Shown: piece by piece, positions 47,734 through 57,744 of the stretch
Layout: every line of letters starts with the position of its first letter
Numbering within the stretch: the first letter of the stretch is position 1
Assembly: GCA_023634235.1 (NCBI GenBank)
Contig: JAMKCF010000022.1
Location: 3,402,541 to 3,466,540 of the forward strand
Length of the DNA: 64,000 bases
Origin: Pisaster brevispinus
Taxonomy: Eukaryota > Echinodermata > Asteroidea > Forcipulatida > Asteriidae
Direction of reading: 5' to 3'
Translations under genes and position numbers: made by a program
Notes under the pieces: model-generated
The model's input: only the letters and a program-made list of their open reading frames with translations
Told to the model about the DNA's origin: nothing
Databases searched by the model: none

Positions 47734-50700
47734 CTAGATGTAAGTGATTGTAACTTACAATCACACAGCTGTTCCGTTCTGCTGACCTATGAAATTCTTC
47801 TTTGTAGCTCAAGATGTGAACTGATTCTGTATTTTGTGCATGTTTTAGGAGGTATCATTTGTTTAACTTTTGAACTTCCTGTTTAAGCCCGTACGTAAAG
47901 GTCAATACGGGGTCACAGTAACCCAAGTTCAATCTTCAATGCTAAATGAGTCTATAACTGAAATGAAATTGAAAATCGGTTGTGTAGTTCTTGAGGTATG
48001 GTTTCACTTCCGGTTGACCCTGAAGCAAAAGTTAACATGGGGTCACATTAACCCAAGTTCAATCTTCAATGCTCAAAGGGTCTACAACTGAAACAAGTTT
48101 GAAAATCGGCTGTGTAGTTCGTGAGATACGGTCCCACTTCCGATTGACCCGGAAGTAAAGGTCAACACGGGTCACAGTAACCCAAGTTCAATCTTTAATG
48201 CTCAAAGGATCTATAACTGAAAAGAAATTGAAAATCGGTTGTGTAGTTCTTGAGATATGGTCCCACTTCCGGTTGACCCTGAAGTAAAGGTCAACATGGA
48301 GTCACGTTTCCCCAAGGCTAATCTTCAATGCCCATGGAGTCTATAACTGAAAAAAGTTTGAAAATCGGTTGTGTACTTCTTGAGATATGGTCCCACTTCC
48401 GGTTGACCCCGAAGTAAAGGTCAACATGGGGTCACGATTTCCCAAGGCTAATTTCCAATGCCCATGGAGTCTATAACTAAAAAAAATGTTGGAAAATCGG
48501 TTGTGTACTTCTTGGGATATGGTTCCACTTCCGGTTGACGCCGAAGTAAAGGTCAACATGGGTCAAGATTTCCCAAGGCTAATCTCCAATGCAAAAGGAG
48601 TCTATAACTGAAAAAAGTTTGAAAATCGGTTGTGTACTTCTTGAGATATGGTCTCACTTCCGGTTGACCCCGAAGTAAAGGTCAACATGGGGTAAAGATT
48701 TCCCAAGGCTAATCTCCAATGCCCATGGAGTCTATAATTGAAAAAAGTTTGAAAACCGGTTGTGTAGTTCTTTAGATATGGTACCACTTCCGGTTGACCC
48801 CAAAGTAAAGGTCAACACGGGGTCACGATTTCCCAAGGCTAATATCCAATGCCCAAAGAGTCTAGAACTGAAAAAGTTTGAAAATCGGTTGTGTAGTTCT
48901 TGAGATCTGGTCCCACTTCCGGTTGACCCCGAAGTAAAGGTCAACATGGGGTCACGATTTCCCAAGGCAAATCTCCAATGCCCATGGAGTCTATAATTGA
49001 AAAAGTTTGAAAACCGGTTGTGTGGTTCTTTAGATATGGTCCCACTTCCGGTTGACCCCAAAGTAAAGGTCAACACGGGGTCACGATTTCCCAAGGCTAA
49101 TATCCAATGCCCAAAGAGTCTAGAACTGAAAAAAGTTTGAAAATCGGTTGTGTAGTTCTTGAGATATGGTCCCACTTCCGGTTGACCCCGAAGTAAAGGT
49201 CAACATGGGGTCACGATTTCCCAAAGCAAGTCTCCAATGCCCAGGGAGTCTATAATTGAAAAATGTTTGCAAATCGGTTGTGTAGTTCTTGAGATATGAT
49301 CCCACTTCCGGTTGACCCTGAAGTTAAGGTCAACACGGGGTCACGTTTTCCCAAGGCTAATCTCCAATGCCCATGGAGTCTATAACTGAAAACAGTTTGA
49401 AAATCGGTTGTGTAGTTCTTGAGATATGGTCCCACTTCCGGTTGACCCCAAAGTAAAGGTCAACACGGGTCACAGATTCCCAAGGCTAATCTCCAATGCC
49501 CATGGAGTCTATAACTGAAAAAAGTTTGAAAATCGGTTGTGTACTTCTTGAGATATGGTCCCACTTCCGGTTGACCCCAAAGTAAAGGTCAACATGGGGT
49601 CACAATTTCCCAAGGCTAATCTCCAATGCAAAAGGAGTCTATAACTGAAAAAAGTTTGAAAATCGGTTGTGTAGTTCTTTAGATATGGTCAGACTTCCGG
49701 TTGACGCCGAAGTAAAGGTCAACATGGGGTCACGGTTACTCGAGCCTAATCTCCAATGCCCAAGGAGTCTATAACTGAAAAAAGTTTGAAAATCGGTTGT
49801 GTAGTTCTTTAGATATGGTCAGACTTCCGGTTGACCCCGAAGTAAAGGTCAACATGGGGTCACGGTTACTCGAGGCTAATCTCCAATGCCCAAGGAGTAT
49901 ATAACTGAAAAAAGTTTGAAAATCGGCAATGTACTTCTTGAGATATGGTGCTGCAAAGATTAACTAGTTAAATATTCAAATGAGGCAATTAAGAATTTTT
50001 ATAAAGATTTACATTAAATTAGAGTTAAGCTTATGTTCTAAATCGTCGAGCACCCCGGGCAACAGAATCACGACGTACATGTACACATATCCATGCACAA
50101 GCCACCGTTTCAATACGCTATAGATCGATCTTTTTGTATTAAAAGTGTGCAGCGACTGGTACCCAGAAGTCGGCTATTTCGTTACGGCATTTCGCGTGCA
50201 TTTTTCTCTGTGTCGCAGGGCATCCTGACTACATTTTGATGAACGGAACCTTTAATAATATGGCTAGCCATTGGTGTCCGATTTGTCACTGAATCGTTAA
50301 TTATCGTGGAAATTTTTCTACTTAGACTAGTTTTAATGACCAGGAACATCTCTTATTAAAAGCAATAAACTTTTCAAAACAGTTTATGTAATTTAGGAAA
50401 CTAATTCGTAATTTTAATTGAAAATATCGTGTTTTGGACTGTCAAAAAATTTGCACTTTTATCGCCATTTGTTTTTGTACACAGAACGAAAACGCGCAAA
50501 CAAATGACGTCATGATGACGTGACGGAGAATGTTAGGCCAGATTTTACATCTACAATACCAGACAAGTCCATAACTGGAAAAAGTTTGAGGATCGGACGT
50601 ATACTTCTTGAGATATGATGGACACAATATTGCCTAATTAAATATTCACACAGCTGTAACGTGAATAACTAATTAAAAATTTCAATCTAATTATATTTAA

Positions 50701-50822
50701 AATTTAAGTCAGGGCATAAGCTTTAATATGATATATGATTTGTCTACTTCTGATAATTCTAAGAGGGACATAAGGCTTTCGAAAAAGACAAGGTTAAGTC
50801 AATACGATTTTAGGGAAAGAAA

Positions 50823-50825
<3 letters not shown>
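47734..50825 (-). mobile_element. Helitron-like non-autonomous element, unit M8 (near-identical to M7)
   Basis: Matches M7 almost base for base over its 3.0 kb. I noticed single changes such as GGTCCC to GGTACC near 48780 and CCCATTT to CCCACTT near 49302. The main difference is one extra ~131 bp minisatellite unit around 49605-49735. This implies a very recent duplication or an assembly duplication. Confidence 0.75.
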
Positions 50826-50879
<54 letters not shown>

Positions 50880-50929
50880 TAAAAATCTCGACGATTACAA
50901 TAGCTGTTCCGACTGAACGTCGGAACAGC

Positions 50930-50968
<39 letters not shown>

Positions 50969-51318
50969 TAAAAATCTCGACGATTACAATAGCTGTTCCG
51001 ACTGAACGTCGGAACAGCTAATAATAATAAAAATAATAATCCCAAGAAAAACAAAACCTGTTCCGACTGCTAAGTCGGAACAGCTAATAATAATAATAAT
51101 AATAATAATAAAAATAATAATCCCAAGAAAAACAAAACCTGTTCCGACTGCTAAGTCGGAACAGCTAATAATAATAATAATAATAATAAAAATAATAATC
51201 CCAAGAAAAACAAAACCTGTTCCGACTGCTAGGTCGGAACAGCTAATAATAATAATAATAAAAATAATAATCCCAACAAAAACAAAACCTGTTCCGACTG
51301 CTAAGTCGGAACAGCTAA
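50826..51318 (+). repeat. Six tandem 47-48 nt hairpin units in (AAT)n
   Basis: Units at 50886-50932, 50975-51021, 51040-51087, 51121-51168, 51199-51246 and 51271-51318. Each starts TC after an A, has the stem CTGTTCCGAC / GTCGGAACAG with a variable loop, and ends CTAA before a T. Two subtypes: TCTCGACGATTACAATAG (first two) and TCCCAAGAAAAACAAAACC (last four). They lie at the 5' (outer) end of the right array, opposite in orientation to the large elements. The minus-strand frame at 50984-51334 is repeat translation. Confidence 0.85.
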
Positions 51319-51766
51319 TAATAGGGCCCCACAAGGGAATTCTTTAGAAAAGGGAACAATAGAACAACAATAGCAGTACCCCACAAACCGGATCCGTAAG
51401 GTTCTGTGTGTGTGTGTGTGTTTTAACAATATAGTTCAAGGTATGACTGAAAAACGATAAGGTATAGAAAGCTCAGTTTCTCATGAGGCACTGTGCATCA
51501 GCATTCAGCTATCACAACCATAGACCCGCTCAAGCACATAGGACCTAGCGGTTCCCATTTAAAACGTTAAAGACCAACTTGAACGAAATTAACATGTGTC
51601 AATGTGTCATAATAAATAAAAAAACACAGAAAACCCACATTTTGATAAAAACCCACAAGTTGGTCAGTGTCACGCTGGGCAAAAACGCCGAGTTCTAGCG
51701 CTTAGGAATCAAAACAACACTGTGACGTCATACTGCGGATTCAATTTTGTTTAACCCCACACAAAC
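51319..51766. other. Unassigned DNA right of the array
   Basis: Starts with CCCCACAAGGGAATTC, similar to the CCCCACAAGGCAATTTC next to the other end of the array at 33.6 kb. Contains a short (GT)n at 51405-51420. No gene seen. Confidence 0.4.
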
Positions 51767-52027
51767 GTGTATTGCAAAAAAGCATCTCTGAAACGAAAAT
51801 TAAAGCTGATCAAAATGTCGGAAAGCAGCAGTTTGCTGGAATATTACAGAATTGATGAAGAAGAGGTTTTTCCGTCAAGCACTTCTGATGGGATCGATAT
51901 TAACTCAAATGACCAGGACACGTCTCCAGACAAGGGGCAGGGCAAAACCGGGGGTGGGGTGCCGACGTTCTCGGAACTGAGCCACACAGAATTGAAGAAC
52001 AACTGGCAGCACAAGCAAATCTCATGA
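51767..52027 (+). CDS. Hypothetical small acidic open frame
   Basis: An 86-residue frame, or about 70 residues if the second ATG (in CAAAATGTCGG, 51815) is used. That ATG has the better context and gives MSESSSLLEYYRIDEEEVFP followed by a Ser/Asp/Gly-rich stretch. I recognise no domain. It lies in sequence that does not look repetitive and is preceded by a CRE-like GTGACGTCAT at 51722, so it could be a first exon or a small gene. Coding status is uncertain. Confidence 0.25.
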   Translation: MYCKKASLKRKLKLIKMSESSSLLEYYRIDEEEVFPSSTSDGIDINSNDQDTSPDKGQGKTGGGVPTFSELSHTELKNNWQHKQIS

Positions 52028-52208
52028 TAAAATACTATTCCAGTCAGCAAATCTGATGCTTTTTTGAGACCCTTGTATTTTTAGGGCTAAATTTGTGTCA
52101 CCAGTGATTTATTTATTTCGAATAGTAGTTTTATGGATCAGGGTTGGTATTTGTTTATATGAGTAGATAATGATAAACAGCAAACATTGTTTCAACTACA
52201 CTCCTTAA

Positions 52209-52704
52209 AGGGCATGTTCACACGAGTAGCTAAAGTCACTGCTAACTTCGCTGCTAAATATTCGCAGCGGGGGATCCTCGTAAAAACGGACTTAACTAAA
52301 AAATGCCTTACGTTCACACGGAGTGCTAACTGCCGATGGCTGTCTGCAAAGGTTACAAAACCATTACGTCATCTTCCAGTTGTTTTATCGCGCGCGCGCA
52401 CAAGAAAAATTACGTAACTCCAACCTTTTCCAGCTAGCTGAAGATGGCTGAAGTGAGTAATATAAACAATCAACGGAAGTGGTCTAAAATGGTTAAGGTC
52501 AGTTGCGTTCACACGGCAAAATAGCGCTGTTAAAGTATCAAGTTTCACTGCTAAGTCGTAAAACTGAAGTTATCAGCGGAAATTTTCGCTGCTAACTTTT
52601 GGAGTTAGCAGCGAAGTTAGCAGCGAAGTTGACTATTTTTTGCGTTCACACGGTCACAAATTGTTCGCTGTTAGCTAGCAGCGAAGTTAGCTACTCGTGT
52701 GGGC
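52209..52704. mobile_element. MITE, ~0.5 kb, flanked by TTAA
   Basis: The ends AGGGCATGTTCACACGAGTA and (minus strand) GCCCACACGAGTAGCTAAC are imperfect inverted repeats, each bordered by TTAA (52205-52208 and 52705-52708). The interior has several GTTCACACGG and GTTAGCAGCGAA / TTCGCTGCTAAC motifs in both orientations. The GGGC..GTTCACACG end resembles PIF/Harbinger termini, while TTAA would suit piggyBac; I cannot decide. A short MAEVSNINNQRKWSKMVK-like frame in the middle may be a relic of a Myb/SANT-type protein. Confidence 0.7.
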
Positions 52705-52708
52705 TTAA

Positions 52709-55700
52709 AAAAATCGACAAAATTACAGAGTTTGATAAGTCCAGAGTCTTTGACAAATATACTGTGTGCTGTTTAGTCGGTTATCGATTCTACCATTGTT
52801 AGAAGTTGATAGTTTGGCTAATTTCTATTAGTCATAATTATGCTGTTACGAAAAGTAATTGGTCAAAAACGGCGGTTTGACTAGTAATGTTAGAATTTCA
52901 AATGACTAATCGTAATCAGTAAGGACTTCATTTCTGACTAAGTTTTGTAAGTAGCTTTGTGTGACTCAGGTTGATCTTTACTGCATGAGTGGACTGGGGG
53001 GGGGGGGTTCCAACTTCAAATTCAGTTTTGTGCACTCATCTTTTGACAAATTAGAGTCTTTATGAAGGTGGAATGAAAGCAGGTCTCCAACGTCACGTTA
53101 TGATGGTGGAAATGTATTTGTATTTGATACTCTTCCCGTGCAAAATTTGTCACCATCCAAACACAATGACGTCACATTTCAGGGTCTGTACCTAAATAAT
53201 GTACGGGGAATTTTTCTTCATTCCTGAATTTCCCTGAATTTGACATTTTGACTGAGGAAAACTTCCTATGTGGAATGTACTAACGCATTTATTTTTGAGA
53301 GACGATGATGTCATGTTTCCAAGTAGTAGCGGTTTCCTTTGCTTGTAAAATGTTAAACTTTTTATCACGAATTTGCGAACGAATTGAACCAATACGGCGT
53401 TTTACGTGTGGCAGTTACAGACGAAAATCTCAAAAGACTCCGTCCGTGTTCACCCGTGTTCTACTCGTGTAAACACAACCCAGAATAGTTCGTTGTATGT
53501 TAGGAGCCAGGCATTATGTTAGCAGACAAAGGTCAGACTTGCCGTCTTTTCATCGCCATACTTCCTTTCATAACAAAATAAACCCAATCTTCACACTGGG
53601 TTTACTTTGAAATAGTTGTGTTTAGTTGGTTATTGCAAGAATCAATTTAGATACACATTAATTTCCATATACCGCTATAGGGAAAAAATGCAGGTAGGAA
53701 GTCATGGAGGCAGCCGCGTTATTTTTTAGTCTGATAGATAGAACAAGGATAGTAGTGGTAAACAGGTTCATTCTTAACTAATTGTTTTCATTGTTCACTT
53801 TTGTTTTGTAATAAAGCAACCTTTCTTGAAGTTTGTTTTTTAAATGTTAAAATCATCCGAAAAGAGGAGGGAAGAGATTTGCTTATCCGTTTTGTTCCTT
53901 AAGTATAATCGTCTTCTTGTGAAAGGTTGTCCGTGTTTATACAAACACGATTAAAAAAATAATGTCCGTGTTACTGTTGTTTGTAACTACATCAGTGATT
54001 ACTATTATTTTTCTCATACTACTGGGTGTTCTTACTATTATTTCAGTGATGAAATAAGTGCAACGAAACTATGCTTGTTTGTTTAGTTTCATCTCATGTA
54101 CATGTGAAACATAATGGGATGTTTTTTTAGTTGAGAGGAGATAAAATAAATAACTTGATTCAGAAACCAACTTCTCATTGATTCGAATGTTTCTGTTTTT
54201 CAAGTTTTTTGTGCATACTGTACATGTATAAGCATGGGGGGGGGGGGTGAAGATTTAAGCCAGTACAGTAATTACGAATAAACAACCATCTGTGGTTACG
54301 TAACCAGCCCCTACCCCCAATCCCCCTCTCCCTTATGTTACCCTCCTTTCTGTTCAGCCTCCTGCTTTCTCTGTGTATTTCCCTATCCATCATCTGTTTC
54401 CATTTGACTGCTTTTGTTACATCAGTAATGTATATACATGTACCTGTTTATGTTTGTAGTCTTGTCATATAGCCTTCGAGAAAGACTCTGCTGCTAGGTC
54501 GACACGTCAGGCCACTAACTATTTTTTTGCATTTATACCATAGGTCTTTTTGGTTGGTAAGCAGTTTGCAACAGCTAATACTATTTTTAAGTAACATTAT
54601 TTAAGCTTTACCTTTTCTGTGAATGGAACATTCACCTGCAGCTACACAGGGTTGATTTAACGATCCCAGTGCGCTGCCTTACAGTAAACGCACAATAGTT
54701 AACACATAGTATTAAGTGAACAAAACAGGGGGTCAACAAATTCATATGTTAGTTTGGGGGCTCAATCACCCTCCCCCACGGTTGAACCACGCCTGCATAA
54801 ACCGGACATCAAGCCCCGTACTGGAGTCTGGAGAATAATATTTCGATTTAGCCTAACCTACTCCCACAGTGGCACCTACTTCCACAGTAGCACCTACTGC
54901 CCCAATTTTCTGCTACCCCCTCCCCGCGCTTGAGTGAATTTTGTAGCTTTGTTGAAGTGCTTCTCAACTCCTCCCTGAAAAATAATTAAACCTCAGCTTA
55001 AAATATGCCACTTTTGAAATAAACAGAGACCTCTATTCTGCAACCAAATGAGAAAATGTACTAAATTATAACAGGCATGCTAGTCCCATATTAAAACAAA
55101 TGCCATTCGTGATAAAAAAAACTTGTGAGGAAAAAATTGAACTCATTATGCCTATCAACTAATTAATAAAGTAACGATGGTTTTGTTGCTCACCCGTTAT
55201 CAAGGCTAGAGTCGGTATCAAGCAAGTCATCTTTAAAGGTAGTCTGTGACAAGTGCACCAGCCCAACAGTCTTTTATACCAGTTAAACAAAGGAAATTGT
55301 ACTATCAAGTATCAAAAACCAGGAAGAACTTTTGTTAAAGTTCTTGGAATCGCGGATGTCGGGAAAAACACCTTTTGGACTTCGTCATCTAGACTCGAGT
55401 TGTGTCGGTGAGGGCGTAGTGTTAGCAGCTTTACCCAGTACCTTTTCCAATCAACATTACCGACCTGTTCCTGATTTACCTAGCTGATTGTGTTGAACTG
55501 ATTACTGTAATTAAATTGAACTGAAATTATCAAATAGATTTCTGACTCCATTGCTTATGTTTCACAAAGCCTTTTCTTTTGAGTGCACATTGGTGTTTGT
55601 GAATATCGACAAATCATAGAAATTTCGTCTGATATCGGCCTCTTCAGAATCAACTTCCTTAGACTCATGTTGTTTACCGCATGACGGACAAAAACACCGG
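52709..55700. other. Three kilobases without a recognised gene
   Basis: Unique-looking sequence with G runs at 52995-53006 and 54236-54247. Open frames are short and lack domains on both strands. No repeat family identified. Confidence 0.4.
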
Positions 55701-55714
55701 GGGACATAATCCCC

Positions 55715-55875
55715 CATGACACCGTCACATTAATGCGGAGGTCGCAGGCTCAAATCCCGCTCCTTGTCTATAGTCTTTGTTCAACCTGCAAAATGTTTTA
55801 AAAATTGATCCTAGTCAGTTTCCCAAAAATAACTTAAGCGTCCCTCTGCTGCCGCTTCCCATGTTGTATTATAAC
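55715..55875 (+). mobile_element. tRNA-derived SINE, diverged copy
   Basis: B-box-like GGCTCAAATCC at 55747-55757, preceded by ATTAATGCGGAGGTCG as in the fuller copy. It is followed by AGTCTTTGTTCAACC, AGTCAGTTTCCC, and then GCTGCCGCTTCCCATGTTGT, a segment that lies in front of the tRNA head in the 3.8 kb copy. The A-box part is decayed. Confidence 0.65.
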
Positions 55876-56532
55876 CATGGATGTAGTTTATTTCTACCTC
55901 CATGATTATATCCTACGAACAAATATTTCGAGGGAAAGCAAAATATCATTGAAAAATGTGAACCTTTACGGGACCCAAAACATGATGGTTTTAAAAAGAA
56001 CAATTCTTAGTACGGAGTTCCAGAGTACCCCTTTGAGAGAAATACCACTATCCAGATAACGAAAAAAATTTTATCTCGACAAGTCGACTGTTTCGGAAAG
56101 ATATCTTATGGTACGATCAGGCTGGGGCCTCGTAAAAAAGGTCATGACTGTGTGTAAATGGGGGCGCTATTCGTCTAAACCTTTTTGCGCAAGCGACTTG
56201 TTTTAAGTTTACTTTCCCATCACCACGCTCGTGACATCAGTGTTTGTTATACCTCGGTAACAAACTGTGAAGTTTGATTGGTCGAGAACCAATCACGTGC
56301 CGTGCACCACAGCGCGGCGGGTAACGTGAGTGATGTTAACCGGTGTACATCACCTTGATCGTTCCCACCGTTGGTCGATTACCAGCGCTTAGTACGAAAC
56401 GGCCGCGGGTTCGAGGGAAGAGTGAAGAATGGTTTCTTGTTTGAACAACTGTATTACTGTTAGTCTGCTTATTAAACTTTGCATACTCTGCGTAATTAAT
56501 GTTATCATGTTACCAAGGTATAACAAAACATT

Positions 56533-56668
56533 TGTTGCACGCTGTGATTCGGGGTCCATGGGTTTTGTACACCCTCGGGTGAAAATGGCACCCGAGGCGA
56601 AGCCGAGGGTGCCATTTCCCCCCTCGGGTGTACAAAACGCCATGGACCCCGTCACAGCGTGCAACAAT
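56533..56668. mobile_element. Foldback element / MITE, nearly perfect hairpin
   Basis: Two arms of about 60 nt pair almost completely: GTTGCACGCTGTGA ... GGGGTCCATGG ... TTTTGTACACCC ... AATGGCACCC on the left and its complement on the right, with a tip around GAGGCGAAGCCGAGG. The differences are a few mismatches and small gaps. No coding capacity. The open frames over it on both strands are a by-product of the symmetry. Confidence 0.85.
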
Positions 56669-56669
56669 T

Positions 56670-57122
56670 GTATAATGATAACAACAAACATGGCGACTAC
56701 CGTGTAGCGACTGCACGTAGACGGTGTCCTGTTGCGTTAGAATAGACGTTAGAATTGAAACTTTAGACGACAATAAACTTCAAGAATTATACGCCTGGGT
56801 CGATGAAATTCCACTGAGTCGGCCGAAGAGAAATATGACCAGAGATTTCAGCGAGTGGCGGTGAGTGTTTTTACAACGTAACTCAGTCTTCGTATTTTGT
56901 TCATGTGTTAAGTAATTAAGTGTTTAGCATGATACAACGACAAAAATTTAAAAATCCCAGTGACTGTCATGTCATGACTTAGCCACATAAATAGGTCCAA
57001 TCCACTTCGTATCCTTGGCCCAATCACCACTGTGGTCTTCGTATGTGCTAAGAGAAATTTCTGCCCTATGCAAAGAATTCTTACGAAATATATGGTCCAG
57101 TGACCAGGGGTAATAATGTCAG
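56670..57122. other. Unassigned DNA
   Basis: No clear gene. A CAGTGAGTGTTTTTA donor-like sequence at about 56856 follows an open stretch (56760-56850), which could be an exon, but I see no family. Confidence 0.3.
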
Positions 57123-57190
57123 AAGCGCTTTGATACGCCCCTCGGGTTGTGATAAAGCGCTATATAAGAATCGATTGTTATTATTATGAC
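57123..57190 (+). mobile_element. 3' tail of a LINE or SINE (GCGCTATATAAG...ATT repeats)
   Basis: AAGCGCTTTGATACGCCC, GATAAAGCGCTATATAAGAA and then TTATTATTATT is the usual layout of the conserved 3' end of several animal non-LTR retroposons and their SINE partners. Only the tail is recognisable. Confidence 0.5.
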
Positions 57191-57744
57191 ATAAAATAAG
57201 ACAGAACATACATTATTACATACAAATTATAAAAACCTGGAACGCCGGGTTAGGTTAAGATTAACTGCAGAAAAATGTCAACATCTAAAAGAAAGAGAAA
57301 TCAGAAATCAGATTCTTAGCTTATTAACTAAGAGATAATTTGATTTTGGCGGGAAAATGTCTGCCATCTTGAAATTGTTCTTACTCAAATTTATTCAGAG
57401 AAAATGCTGTGATCATATCCATGCAAATATTATTATGTAACAACGATACCATTTCATACTTATAGGGGTGTGCCTACGTACTAGTAAAAGAAGAGGCGAA
57501 AGCTGCCATTTTGGTTTACGCAAATTAACAATTATTTTCTGCAACTTCCTTCGTCTACCTTTTTGATATGTTGTTTGGGGGGTCAACACACACTGGAAAA
57601 ACAAATCGCTTTTTTCATTTTGCACAGATTCGCTCGACTATCGGTAGCGAGGCTGATAATTTCCTTTTGTCAGGGCGTGGCTAGAATTGCCAAAATCGAA
57701 TCAATCACTGACCAGAAATGTCTGGTCAGAAATTATTTGGTCTA

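Noticed and set aside
35780..49435. Minus-strand proteins of the type MGPYLKNYTTDFQTFFSYR
   Set aside because: They translate the ~130 bp minisatellite (about 131 nt is not a multiple of three, so frames break at each unit).
56389..56773. Overlapping open frames on both strands
   Set aside because: They result from the foldback at 56.53-56.67 kb, which is open in several frames by symmetry.
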